From Absidia repens (lineage: Eukaryota; Mucoromycota; Mucoromycetes; Mucorales; Cunninghamellaceae): 64,000 nt of DNA. Below the pieces are notes generated by a model. The model was not told where the DNA came from, did not search any database, and worked only from the letters and a program-made list of their open reading frames with translations. Shown here one piece after another: positions 12,501 to 24,958 of the stretch. Position numbers and translations under genes: made by a program. Every line of letters starts with the position of its first letter. Position 1 is the first letter of the stretch. The DNA lies in the NCBI GenBank assembly GCA_002105175.1, contig MCGE01000007.1, forward strand, positions 1,302,001 to 1,366,000, read 5' to 3'.

Positions 12501-14398
12501 GGATGGTCCAAAGGTCTTGTTCCAGATTGGTCTAGGTAATTAATACACAACGAAGATGAAATCTAGTTCTTATCTTAGAACCTGTCTTGGATTCATTTGT
12601 ACTTTTTTTTATTTGCTTTTTAGCCATCTTGAAAATTAACGGTGATGCTCTTTTGGAAACTCATGACGATGGTGCTTTTATCAACGTATTGAAACACTAC
12701 TTTAGTCAACTGAATGAACCACTTTATCCTGATTCAGACAATATCAAAGCGAAACATTTGACGGTAAGACTTAGCCTGATACCGACAAAAAAGAGAGTAG
12801 TTGCGGGGTTACTTACTGATGGTTAATATTATTTTTCATTATCTACAATATATAGAAATTTAACGAATTATTACTTGTGGCCTATCGTGAATTCGGCAGC
12901 ATCACTGACGAGAAAGTGCGTGAATTACGGCAAACACATCAGCTCAAAGTAGTGGCCGGCATTGAATCATTCACCAAAAGATCAGCCATTCGAAACATTG
13001 AAAACACAGCAGGCCTGACAAAAGACGAGCTTGGCGTGGTGTATGATAAGTTCTACAATGCCCTTTATTACAAACAACATCAACGACAGTCTGATAAAAC
13101 AGCATCACCTTCCTCCTCATCCCCATCATCATCAAATACAGCCAATGCAGGATCTCGCATGGATTTGGCGGCATTTGAAACCTTTGTTGGATCGTTGGCA
13201 AGTTGGGCGAAATTGGTTCCTCAAGACTACGAACCTGAACGCGAACGGCAACTCAAAGTGGGGAAGCAATTTTTGGCGCGGCTTTTTGGTTTGTTTGATG
13301 TGACAAAGACCGGGACTATTAGCTTACAGGTAAGGGGCATGCACGTATTTGACTCGATTGCATTAAACAAAGTTTTACTCACAGTTTGTTTGATTGTTGT
13401 TGTTGTTTTTTCAATAGGATGCTATTGTTGGTGTTGCTTCCATTGCTAAAGGTGATTTGAATGACCATATCAAGCTATTCTTTGATACAAGTGACGTTGA
13501 CAAGGATGGATTATTGAATCGTGATGAGGTGCTTGAACTCTCTGAAACTCTACTATGGATCTTCAGGGATGTTTCTGATGAAGAGCACTTGAATTCGGTA
13601 TCAACATTTTTACACCATGCCAACGAATACTCGGAACCTGATGCACAAAACCCTGCAGCTACAGGATCACAAGAATCTTATCTGTCAAAAGAGTCTCTCA
13701 GGTACTATAAAAAAAAGCGGGGTTAGGTACAGTTTACTCAACTTTTTTTGTATTTATATTTTCATGACAGAATGATTATCTTGGCAGATGAAATACTTGA
13801 AGACTTTTTTGATCATGGATTTGCACAATCGTTCCAATTGGTGGAAAAGGTGGTGGAAAAGCAACGTAGTCTTGGTCGTGAAATATTTGACAGCTTGTTT
13901 GCAACTGGCGCCAAATTTGCTATCAACAAAACGACACCGCAGCTTCCAACCAACAACAACAATGAAAAGGTGCCTGTTTCTTCTGATGGTCTCACTACAT
14001 CTTCTGCCAAGTCTATGGTATCAGTGTCAAGTAGTAGTCAACTTTCCAACTCTTCATTAACGGACTTTGCTGATCACGATGATGTTATTACCAGTAACAA
14101 GACCAAGTCGGTAGCAGAAAAGAATGACAACAAATCTGGCGATCATGAACTTGCCTCTACTGATGATAGCGCACGCAAAGACAAAGTGGATATTGCTGCG
14201 GACGACTCGAAAGTGGATCCTGGTACAGCTTCTGGTGATCATGGCGATCATGGCGACGACGAGGATGACGATGAAATCAAGGACAGTGAAAATCTATTTG
14301 GAATGCCTGATGAAGATGAAGACGATGAAGATGCAGACGTCTTGGAAGAAGTTGAAAAGCTATTACAACAATACAATGATGGAGATGAAGAAGAGTAG
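9532..14398 (+). CDS. GRAM-TBC domain Rab GTPase-activating protein with EF-hand (Gyp2/TBC1D8-9 type)
   Basis: Predicted activator of GTP hydrolysis by Rab proteins in membrane traffic. Fourteen phase-consistent exons (ending at 9695, 9927, 10120, 10296, 10601, 11315, 11647, 11949, 12167, 12535, 12763, 13329, 13701 and 14398) give about 1244 residues. A first GRAM domain (around 159-255) contains [18 protein letters not shown] second GRAM-like unit lies near 365-440. The TBC domain (about 520-745) has [11 protein letters not shown], the arginine finger in IEKDLNR (R590) and the glutamine finger in GYCQAMN (Q625), so it should be catalytically active. Near residue 950 an EF-hand loop [12 protein letters not shown] is canonical, as in TBC1D8/9. 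The tail is Ser-rich and then Asp/Glu-rich. AATAAA lies at 14470-14475. This architecture corresponds to yeast Gyp2/Mdr1; the Rab target cannot be read from sequence. Confidence 0.92.
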
Positions 14399-14782
14399 AT
14401 TACCTAATTTGTAGCCATTCCCGAACCTATATACATGTTTACCCTAGTTTAGTACTTATTCTATTTATCAATAAAAAATGAACTATCCCCACTATTTTAT
14501 ATATCAATGTATTCTATTCTTCTTCTTGTTAATATTATTTGTGTTTCTCTTATTATTGACTTGATTATCATATTTGTTTTGTCACAATAAAAACTATTCA
14601 TTTTATATTACTCAGAAATCAATATCAGCTGAGTCGAAAATCAGTCTATAAAAATTTCTGGGTTTGCTTTGTATTCTTTTGTTCCTATCTTTTTCCGTTT
14701 TTTCTTTTTTTTTTTTTTTCTGCCACCCCCCTTCCCCTCTCTTTATCTCATTCTTTTTTTTTTTTTTTTTTTGTCGTTCAAG
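14399..14782. other. 3' region of TBC gene and promoter of Rho GEF gene
   Basis: Holds AATAAA at 14470-14475 and long T-rich tracts at about 14707-14720 and 14754-14772, directly before the next start codon. An upstream in-frame ATG at 14669 would only add poly-Phe encoded by these tracts and is not used. Confidence 0.5.
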
Positions 14783-17700
14783 ATGGTGTCCGGTGCGTCT
14801 TGTTACCATACAACCGCTGGCAATGGTACGGATAGCGACATCGACATACCGTCATTTGTATACTCGAACACCAACAACAGTAACAACACCATAACCTCTT
14901 TCACATTACCGTCACGGTCTCGCTCACATATGACCCGAAATTCAACCTTATCAACAACTCGGCCTCACTGGGATACAATACATTTACGAGATTCAATTGA
15001 TTCATCCACTCATCGCGGCAACATTACTGTCACCCCCGCACTCAACAACTCTAGTAATACCCGTGGGGACGATAGCAACAAAACCAACTCACAGAGTTTG
15101 TCAATAAGAAACTCAACGATACCAACTATACGACGAGGTACCCTTTATCCTTATCTTCTATCTGTGGTGGCTCAAGAATTTATGCATCGAGTGGTACTGA
15201 ACGATCGTTTAAAGAATAGTATTGAATACAAGAACGTCTTTGATGGTCAACAAGCTGTGGTATGTGGTTTTTCTCTTTTTTTTCTCTTTTTTTTTTTGGG
15301 TCCAAATAAACAAACACATACAGTTTTCTCACCAAACATTCTGTTTACCATTATAGGACAAATTGATGATTATTCTAGATACCAAAGATAGATCAATTGC
15401 GTTGAAAATGGGACGAGCTTTGGGTCAACAAGGCTGCTTTCACGATGTACAATATGAAACCTATCTATTAGACTCATCCACCGACATCTATCAATTCAAG
15501 GACATTTTCTTTTACAACCCGCCACTGGACCGGAAAACAGATACTCAGCACCACCTCCAACCACCACGCGGCTCAGCAATGGCATCGACCGTTCCTTCGT
15601 TCGGCAGTAGCGATAATCAAAGTAGCAGTACAACATGGGCGGGGACAATGACAACATGCAGCAGTATTAGTGACTACTCCACAACCACTATGGATGATCG
15701 AAACACGATTGCCACAGCGACGATCACCACCCTTGAGGAAGAGGACACGGATACCACCACAATGACAACCACAACCACAACCACAACAGCACCACCAGAA
15801 TCTACCTTTTTTGTGAATGGCGTGTTTACTCCTTTGACTCACTGCTATGCACCATCATGCAACGAACTTTCCCCATGCTACAGCCCGTCTTGTACGAAAC
15901 GACTACAGCAGCAATGCACGACAGCAGCAGCGATAGCGGCGACAACAACATCGGGAACACGACACATAAATGGACGAACGCAAACAAGCATTGATTCAAG
16001 GTCAACACCCCACACTTATTTACGGCAACGAGAGCAATCCTCTTGGGCGGAAATGGTATCTGAACAAGTTCTGAATTCTGTATCAACGGTAGAACGCAAA
16101 CGGCAAGAAGCCATTTGTGAATTGGTATTTACTGAAGCTAATTTCGTGATGGATTTGGATTATGTGTGCAAGGTAAGGACCAAGAATAGTAATGAATCAC
16201 TCTCATTCATTCCATTCGCTGATTGCTTTGTACTCACCCAATTTTTTTATTATTATTATAGATGTGGGTTGATCCTTTACTATCTGAAGATATCATCCCG
16301 TCTTCTCGACGACAACAATTTGTGGACACCGTTTTCTCCAATATATCGAAAATTCATCATGCTCATGCTCGTTTGGCAAGGAAATTACAAAAACGGCAAA
16401 ACGACCATCCTATTATCGTTGAAATTGGTGACATTCTGCTCAAATATGCTGCCAATTTTGATCTGATTATTGAATATGGGGCAAAGCAACACGAAGCAAA
16501 GTTTATTTATGAGAAGGAACGTTACCTCAATCCCAAATTTGATGCCTTTGTTGAAGTAAGGTTACACTCACACAATAATCATTGCTTTTACAATGTTGAA
16601 CTGATCCTTTTTTTGAAATCTATATGCATATATATTAGTATACTGAAAGGCATCCTTCGTCACATAAATTGGAACTGAATGGCTACCTGACCAAACCTAC
16701 CACTCGCCTGGGACGCTATCCTCTTTTACTCGGTGCTATTTTGAAGCGAACATCTGATGAACACCCTGATCACGAAATGCTCTCGAATGTGTTGGCTGTT
16801 GTTAAGGGCTTTTTGAGCAAGGTCAATGTTGAAGCTGGAAACGCCAAAAACCGATTTGATTTGGAAAATATCCACCATCACCTGTCATTCAAACGAAAAT
16901 CTGATAAGCTGGTAAGACGAAAATCAACTATTCTTTTCTCGCTTTTATATTATGAAAACTCAACCTTTTTTTTTATTATTCGAAACAGGACTTGAAACTA
17001 CTGGAGCCAGGTCGACGGATTGCTCGTGAAGGATTTTTGAATAAAAAACCGAATCTCGATTCAGCGGATTATCAAGTCATTTTATTTGATCATTATCTGG
17101 TGGTGGCCAAAGTCAGATGGATTCGTGCTGAAAAGCATTATCTTGTGGTGCGAAGGGTAATAATATACACAAGGAAAAATGATACGTTTAGAATTTAGGT
17201 ACTGATATATGCCCCTTCTTATTTTCATTACGATATTATAGCCATTAGCCGTCCCTTTTCTAGCCGTGTTGATTCCACCTTATATGCCAACGCCACAACG
17301 AACGACTAGTATATTATCAACGTCACGTCACAGCCAACAGCAACAACAACAACAGCTCCAACAAAAAAAGAGACTCACAGCTGCCGAAAACGATTTAAAC
17401 AGCATGCCCCTCAATGGTGGCATCAAGCAAGGGCATCCTCTGCTCTTTCAACATATGGGCCGAAAAAAGCACAGGGACTCACAATATGTTCTCTTTGCAG
17501 TGTCGCAGGCGACACGAAAACCATGGATCGATCAAATTCACCAACTTCAAGCTTGCAATCATTCTCCTACTTCGGTATTTGACATACACTCTGCTGTCCG
17601 ACCAGGCCAATTCAAACACAAGAAAATTCACCAAGTGGTCCCATTTCGTAAGTACCTGTTTTTTTTAAAAAAAAAAAAAGGAAGATAAGATACTCTTATT

Positions 17701-19066
17701 TGATTCTTTTCCTTTTTAACCCCCTCCCTCCAAACTCGCGTCTCATTTTGATTTACTTGATACTTAGAAAACAATCAGCTACTTGTATTTGCTATGGATG
17801 ACGGTGTCTATGCTGGCAAGAACGACAGTGATGCGGCGGTGCATAAGGTGCTTCATCTAGATCATGTCACCCACATCCACGTGATTGAAGAATTCCAAAT
17901 GCTCTTGGTGTTAGCCGACAAGACTTTATGGCAGTATGTTTTGACAGATGTGATGAATGGGAAGTTGGGCAATAGCAGCACAAGTCAACCTGTTGGGAAA
18001 CGTATTCAAAGCAACGTTCCATTCTTCTACGTCGGCACGTGTCTTGAACGCACCTTGGTATGTGTGCCAAAAGTGTCTTCTTTGAAATCGGTGATCACCA
18101 TGCTGGAGCCATGCAAACCGCAAGCAATGACCGACAAAAAGCCCACCTTGTTGAAACGCCTGGTGCCTACAACCGTAACGGGAACCTCTTACGCCATCTC
18201 TTCTACCGATACATATTTGAAGAAATTCAAGGAATGCTATATCCCCTGTGAGGCGTGGGCTGTCGAACTCTCCAATACAAAACTATGGATCACCGGTCAT
18301 CGTGGGATCATGCTTGTGGATGTACAACGGACCGATCGGACACAACGTAAGTTGAATTATATTCCATGACAACATATTAAAACGTGATAATTGACTTCTT
18401 ATATATATTTCCACATAGCAATGCTCAATCCCTATGATGAACATTTGACCTTTATTACTGAAAGGGAAAAACAAGAATCTAGTTTGAAAATCCGACTGCC
18501 TGTCAAGCGTATCTCTGTATTTAGAACTATTCCTGGTGATTATCTTGTGTGCTACGATGGTAAAGAATACAGATACGAAATATGAAACTTTTTATTCTAT
18601 CGACTGACTGAGTTCGATGGTATATGTATTTATTTATAGAATATGCGTTTTATGTCAATGCAAAGGGGAACCGTGTCAAAAAGGATTTCTTGATTGAATG
18701 GGAAGGTTGTTCGGAATCCTATGCTTTGGCGTGGCCTTATGTGATTGCATTTGAACCTTCTTTTATTGAAATCAGAAGCGCTATAACGGTAAGTTTTGAA
18801 AGAAGGGAAATATAGACGGTGATGATGATCTAACTGTTTTTTAAAAAACTTGAAAAAAAAAACCAAAAATCCAGGGCCATTTGGAGCAAGTCATACGCGG
18901 TGAACGTATAAAATGCCTGCAGCATAGGATAGGCGATACGATCTATGGTGTTATGGCTGATCCAAATCAAAACGACAACGAACTGATCTTCAAGTTATCA
19001 TTATTAGATCATCTGGCTTCTGATCGGCGATTATCATTGGTCTCCTTATCAACCGCGTTATTGTAG
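14783..19066 (+). CDS. ROM2: Rom1/Rom2-type Rho1 guanine nucleotide exchange factor (DEP-DH-PH-CNH)
   Basis: Activator of Rho1 in the cell wall integrity pathway, acting at the plasma membrane. Ten exons (14783-15259, 15357-16172, 16262-16555, 16639-16911, 16989-17156, 17242-17647, 17768-18346, 18419-18559, 18640-18788, 18875-19066) join in frame to 1164 residues. The Ser/Thr/Asn-rich N-terminus precedes a DEP domain (about 119-205). A poly-Thr linker follows, then the DH domain (about 415-610; RQEAICELVFTEANFVMDL, then NGYLTKPTTRLGRYPLLL), which is the exchange-factor signature. A PH domain lies at about 625-770 and a C-terminal citron homology domain at about 815-1140 (LLVFAMDDGVYAG; WAVELSNTKLWITGHRG). 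This order is that of Rom1/Rom2/Rgf proteins. Start at 14783 is preferred over 14669 because the extra residues are T-tract-encoded Phe. AATAAA lies at 19277-19282. Confidence 0.93.
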
Positions 19067-19544
19067 TCATGTATTGTTTCTACACACACACAGCACACAC
19101 TTAAACTCTCTTCCCCCTTTATTTTGTACTTCTTTTTGCCCACCCTGTTCAACATTGTATACCTACCTACCTACCTTATTTTTCTTTTTTGTATTATTCT
19201 ATGTATTATTATAATATCCTAATTTATCTTCTATTTTTATTTTTTATTTTTACTTTTTTCTTTACTCACTAATTGAAATAAAACATTACTACTACTGACT
19301 ATTTGTGATTGTCTCGCCGAATATAATGCCGTTTTTTTTTTTTTTTTGTTTTTTTTTTTTTGCGGGCTGGTTCACCCTTTATTCTATTCCGGCATCGAAA
19401 TTATCCATATCAGGGTCGCCCTACCTCAAGCAAGCTGACAAACATGACAAAGCTTCGGCGGCAAATGAATCTTATTTTTTATCAATTGCGGCTGTTTTTT
19501 TTTCTTTACTTTTCTTTCTTGTTCCATACACTCCCTTATCTCAA
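19067..19544. other. Rho GEF 3' region and riboflavin kinase promoter
   Basis: Contains AATAAA at 19277-19282 and T-tracts near 19332-19360. An open frame runs through into the riboflavin kinase start but consists of pyrimidine-rich leader sequence. Confidence 0.5.
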
Positions 19545-20356
19545 ATGTCTCAGCACATCAATCCTGATCGCCCTCTTATTGTTGGTCCCGAAATACCTGT
19601 CGAACCCTATCCTTTTACTATTGCTGGTACTGTTGTCAAAGGTTTTGGACGAGGCTCCAAGGAACTGGGTATTCCTACTGGTAAGAACATGCTCAACCTC
19701 ATCTATTTTTTTTTATTATTATTATATCCCATGCTCACCCCCCCCTTTTTTTTAATACTCGGTTTCTATTCAAATTAGCCAATCTCAATGAAGAAGCTTT
19801 GGAACAATTATACAACGGACTTGACCTTGGTGTGTATTATGGCTGGGCTCAAGTCGGTGATATCAACTCAACTGTCTACCCAATGGTAATGAGTCTTGGT
19901 TGGAATCCTTACTACAAAAACGAAAAACGATCAGCGGTAAATACTCGAAAAAGAAATACAGGGGAGGGGGAGGTTGGGGGTGGAGGACGTGGGGCAGGGG
20001 AATCATTAACTGGTAGAGATACTGATGGTATACCTTTTTTTATTTTTCGTTTTTAGGAAGTGCATATCTTGAACGACTTCCCTGATGATTTCTATGGAAG
20101 TGATATGCGTGTGATTGTGTTGGGCTATGTGCGTCCTGAACAGAACTATCCTTCACTCGGTAAAGTAGTAGCAGTAAATAGGTTTATTGGCGACCACGTA
20201 GACTCATCTTACCATTCTTTTAATATTATAGACGCGCTCATTTGTGATATTCGGACCGACGTTGAAGTGGCAAAACAGTCTTTAAAACGCAAGGCATACG
20301 ATGATTGTAGAAACCACGCCTTATTTACTAGCAATCCATCCCCCAAAGAAACTTGA
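19545..20356 (+). CDS. FMN1: Riboflavin kinase
   Basis: Converts riboflavin and ATP to FMN. Four exons (19545-19680, 19779-19936, 20057-20159, 20232-20356) give 173 residues, the normal size of monofunctional eukaryotic riboflavin kinase. The nucleotide-binding block [14 protein letters not shown] spans the first splice junction. [23 protein letters not shown] and the acidic [17 protein letters not shown] follow as in the family. The Met before SQHINPDRP is chosen because it is the last in-frame Met before the conserved domain and because the upstream frame is pyrimidine-rich leader. There is no obvious targeting signal, so it is probably cytosolic. AATAAA lies at 20420-20425. Confidence 0.95.
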
Positions 20357-20644
20357 TTAGACTAGATATACCATTTTTTCTTTGTATGTATATATATATA
20401 TATTTAGATTTAGATTTATAATAAAATCCCAATCCTTTGTCTTATATATTTATTATTACCTTATGTCATGTTAATTCCCACTTTTTGTGCTTACGATATT
20501 CTATAGGGGGGCATCATCTCCCACCAATGCTTCCCCCTCTCCCGCGTTCGTTTTCAATTTCCGTTTTTTTTTTTTTTTTTTTTTTTTTAGGGCCGCGTTG
20601 GAAAAGGGCAACTTGCAAAAATTTCTTCTGCGTTTTGTTCAACA

Positions 20645-22601
20645 ATGAAAAAACGTGCTTTCTCCTCGACCACCACCAAAGATCAACCAAAACCCACTAC
20701 TTCTACGAAACATCAACGGAAAAATGTTGCAGCTTCAGCTAGTACGAACGAAATCCAAGAATCATGGAAGCATTATTTTGAAGACGGAAGACAAGCATTC
20801 ACAGCCTCACAGTATAAGGAAGCACTTCAATACTTTACACAAGCCTTACGACTGCAACCGACGAATCTGACTTTACTGGACAGCCGATCTGCAACATACG
20901 ATCGTTTACAACAATGGGATGCCGCTGTCAAAGATGCTAAAATGATGATCAAGATTGCCCCGCAAGTATCCAAAGGTTATCTTCGTCTTGGAAAGCTTGT
21001 GACTTCGCAACCTCAACAACAAAATGAAAAAACGTATCGTCAAGCTGCATTAGTCTATCGCCGGGGCTGCTCCAAGGTCGACGAGGGGGATCCAAGGTAT
21101 GCACTGCTGACAACCCTTGCCTCTGATATGGAATCCAAAGTCAATGCCGATAAACGTCGCATTCAGGGCCAACGCGATCCTCTTCATATTCTTCCCTATG
21201 ATGTCCTTGATCTCATCTTCACCTACCTTCCTTTCCATCGTCGCGTCGCATGTACTCAAGTCAGCTCGGATTGGAACCGCTTCTTACGGCATTGGCCTGG
21301 TATGTGGCGTCAATTGGACTTTATCACTGGTGCGACGAAACACGATGTTGTGTCGCGGAAAACCTTGACTAGTTACTTCTCTTATACCCGTGGTCGCCAC
21401 ATCCGTAGCTTCTCTCTTTCGGCCAGCAAACCAAAAACCGATTATGCCTTGCAATTACTGATTGATCAAGATTGCCAATATTTGGAGTACTTGGGTAGGT
21501 CATCATCATATGGGTTACAGGATCAGTTCGACTCAATATCTCTTTTTTTTTTTTTTTGGCTAGGTAGGCTTTTCGAACTCTGGGTTCTCATTGAATTTAT
21601 TTTCTCGGACATTGCGATTGATGGGCAAGCAACTGACGCATTTATACCTGGATAACTGTGACACACCCTTGGAACCTATCTTTACTCAACTTTCTGCCAT
21701 CTGCCCACAACTGACTCATCTATATTATGGATCTGAATTGAAGACGGAATTTATCACCACTATGGATGCGCAACATACCTTGCCCCGCCTTCAGCAGCTT
21801 CATTTAGTATCCAACGCATCGCAATCCACACTGGATGTTATCCTTGCTCAATGTCCGAACCTCACCCATTTAGTCCTTCCTCGCATTTACGTATCTGTGG
21901 CCACGCTTCTTCTTCGTCATCCTCTCCCTCACCTACGTGTTTATTACCATGATGCATGCTCGACCATGTCAAAACAATCACTATGGGAATCAGCACTTAC
22001 AACAACAACAATACCACCACCACCTACGCCAGGAAAGGTAGGCGGATGGGTGGCCTTTTCAGCCATGGGGACGACACTGGACGATCACACATTGAATTCG
22101 ATTGTGACAACACACAGGACCACATTGGAAATCATCAACCTGAATCAAACGGTGGGATTTTCAAACCAATGGTGCTCACTGCTGCTGCCGCCGCCGGCGC
22201 TGCCGCTGCCACTGGAAAACGAGGGGGAGGCCAATCCCTCTGGGTTTATCTCGCCTCTTGTGGAACTGTCACTGAATCAATGCACTCGCTTGGACGATAC
22301 GGACCTCTGCCGAGTGATTTCCGCATGCCCGCGCTTACAAGTGGTTGGGCTCGCTTATGTTTGCTCTGTCACCAACACCACCCTGGAACATCTCGCTCAA
22401 CTGCCGCATTTGAAACGCTTGGACTTGACGGCCTGTCCGCAAATCACGGGTAGTGGCCTGCGCCGTTTGGTGGACCTACGACGCCACACGTTGAAAAAAC
22501 TCTTGCTGAATGATTGTGCTGCCATTCAACCTGATGCAATCCAACATGCTCGGTCGGTCTTGGGAAGAACCGCCGTGGAATGTACATTTGGGAAACGGTG
22601 A
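20645..22601 (+). CDS. TPR/F-box/leucine-rich-repeat protein, Dia2/Pof3-like
   Basis: Predicted substrate adaptor of an SCF ubiquitin ligase. Two exons, 20645-21494 and 21568-22601, give 627 residues. TPR units occupy about residues 38-120 (HYFEDGRQAFTASQYKEALQ; FTQALRLQPTNLTLLDSRSA). An F-box follows at about 178-215 (LHILPYDVLDLIFTYLPFHR), then leucine-rich repeats to the end (LTHLYLDNCDTPLEPIF; LKRLDLTACPQITGSGLRRL). The order TPR, F-box, LRR is that of budding yeast Dia2 and fission yeast Pof3, which act at replication forks; the equivalence is inferred from architecture only. The intron has a T16 tract just before the acceptor. The start lies after a long T-tract (about 20562-20588). AATAAA is at 22671-22676. 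Confidence 0.85.
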
Positions 22602-23193
22602 ATTAGTATAGTATAGTATAGTAATGAAGCTGGTTGTAGTAGCGCAGTCGCTTTTCTTTTTTCAAATTGAAATAAAATATCATTACTTGATTTATTTATC
22701 TGTGTGTAAATATGATGAAGTTGGCAAGGGACGATGAATCAAACGGTGGGATAAATATGAAGTGTGTCTTTATTTTATTTTATTAATGTAAATATATAAA
22801 ATGGCAAGAGGATGAATCGAATGACTGAATAAAAATCAAACATCTATTTATTTGTGTCCATAGATGAAGTGAGCAAGATGAATCAAACGTTGGGATAAAT
22901 AAGATGGATTTTTTTTTTTTTTTTGTATGAATATATGAATTAGCAAGACGCTGATAAAATAATTGAATAAAAATAATTGATTTTTTTTATTTGCGTGTAT
23001 ATATAAAAGAAATCAGTGGGATGGTGGTAAAATTGCGTGATCATAAACGTAAAAAAAAAAAAAAGAAGTGTGTGTATCATAGGAGGGAGGAGGGGGGGGG
23101 GGAATTCTACAACTACGGATGGGGTGGTTTGTAAAGCATGATTAATATACTAAGATGATTGGGAAATGGTGTATGATGCATGTTTGATATTAA
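22602..23193. repeat. Degenerate tandem repeat, about 70-80 bp unit
   Basis: Between the convergent 3' ends of the F-box gene and ARL1, a motif of the form GCAAG..GATGAATCAAACG..GGGATAAAT..TTTATTTGTGT recurs about four to five times with drift, between roughly 22690 and 23050. Each unit tends to carry an AATAAA or similar A-rich 3'-signal-like word. The rest of the gap is T and A tracts and a G-run near 23092-23102. No coding potential is seen. Confidence 0.6.
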
Positions 23194-23882
23194 TTACTGA
23201 CTCTTTTCTTGTATGACGTTGACGAGCCTAAAATAAAAAAGTACAAAAGATTAGCTATAAAATGCAAAAGAAATAGTTTGTGCACCTGATATACTTACCA
23301 ATCTAGTCCCTCAGTCAGACCTTCGCCTTTGATAGCACTCGTCTTGTAGATCGCGTATTGTCTATTCTTCAGTGATGATAATCCAAGTTCCTCGGCAACC
23401 TGTGCTGATGACAGGGCACCTTCCATATCCTGCTTGTTGGCAAACACCAGTAGGGCCGCGTCCTTGAGTTCTTCTTCTTCCAACATGGCATGCAGTTCTT
23501 CCTTTGATGTTTGCATACGGTCCTTATCTACACTATCCACCACATATATCACAGCATCGGTATTGGAATAATAACATCGCCAGTAAGGTCTAATATATAT
23601 ATATATATATATAAGGAGGTAATCATCGTGTCAGTTTCGCGCGTCTATCCCCCTCTTTGGGTGGATGCTCTGGGATCATTGGGTATAAATAAAAATACTT
23701 ACCGTATACTTGTCTGACCGCCAAGATCCCATACTTGGAACTTGATGTTTTTGTAAGCCACTGTTTCGACGTTGAATCCAATAGCTAGAAACGAAAAGAA
23801 AATGATTAGAATGGTCACGTCTTGATTACGACATTTGTACTTACTTGGAATGGTAGATACAACTTCACCAATCTATATTGAC

Positions 23883-23927
<45 letters not shown>

Positions 23928-24253
23928 TTAATAGAGATACCAGGCCCAGTTTGCGCCTTTTGTGCTTACCTGTAAGCGATACAAAATTGATGTTTTTCCA
24001 GCGTTGTCAAGACCTAACATAAGGATACGGACTTCCTTCTCGCCCCAAAGTCTTGCCAGTGCTTTGCTAAAGAGGGCACCTAAAAGGGGAGAGAGAGAGA
24101 GAGAGAGAGAAAGAGATCATCTTTGTTAATAAGCGTGTTTATGAAGCTGCAAAGCAAAGGCCCTTGCGATGAAACTAGTAGCACAGCAGCGTCCACCACC
24201 TACCTGTTTCTATCAACCCGATTTGAATTTATTTTTCCTATTTCCTTACCCAT
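23194..24253 (-). CDS. ARL1: ARL1, Arf-like small GTPase
   Basis: Golgi-associated GTPase that recruits GRIP-domain tethers. Six exons (24253-24250, 24079-23970, 23872-23845, 23784-23703, 23589-23299, 23227-23194) give 182 residues. The first coding exon is just ATGG. Gly2 follows the start Met, giving a myristoylation site. The protein shows the P-loop GLDNAGKTS, switch [26 protein letters not shown] and [23 protein letters not shown] and the AMLEEEEL segment are diagnostic of Arl1 rather than Arf1. The intron after exon 2 contains a poly-T tract of more than 40 bases on the coding strand (A run at about 23883-23925) just before its acceptor. It is the downstream neighbour of calmodulin, in the same orientation. 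Confidence 0.95.
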
Positions 24254-24958
24254 TTGGTTTGTATATATTTGCTGAAAAGAGGGAGAAAATTGAATTGGGA
24301 AGGGGAATGAAAAAAATTGACAATAAGCGGAAATTAAAATAGACATAAAAGGTTCAAGGGAAGGAGACACGCAAAAGCATCAAGTGAAAAAAAAAAAAAC
24401 AGTAGGATTCATAATAGGGGGAGGGGTCACCTTTTCTTCAAGCCCATTCCAAATACTGTATTGTATTATAAATCACTGTACGATATGGATCGACATGATT
24501 CAAGCTCATTTTACTGTACCTATCAATCCATTTTGGATATAAAGTCAACTGGGACCTCCATTTATGTCAATATTCCATACTTCTCTCTCCTCTTTTACTC
24601 CTTCAATATTTACGCATAAAGGATCGTCTGCATCAAAGCACGTGCGTCATGATTTTACATCAGCACATTGACATTTTTTTTTCTTTCAAATCATGATATT
24701 GAGTACACACATATATACAATACACACACGTCTTTATTTATTCAGATATTGTAATCTCATGGACTCCGTTGATCATCATCAGATATATAATAAAGAAAAA
24801 TGTATAAAAATGTTTATTTTGATATAAAAAACAATGGAATGTGTGAAGGGGAAGTAATGTTTGTAATAATAGCAAAAAAAAAAAAGGGGGGGGGAGATAA
24901 CAGAGACATATTGCTAAACAAGACTATCTAAATAACGAGCGACAAAGACAAAAGTCAT
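24254..24958. other. ARL1 promoter and calmodulin 3' region
   Basis: About 700 bases without recognisable genes. It is AT-rich, with A-tracts near 24384-24400 and 24873-24885 and a G run nearby. The 3' untranslated part of calmodulin (minus strand) should lie at the right side. Confidence 0.5.

Noticed and set aside
14669..14782. Upstream in-frame Met for the Rho GEF
   Set aside because: Would add residues that are mostly Phe from T-tracts; this looks like leader sequence.
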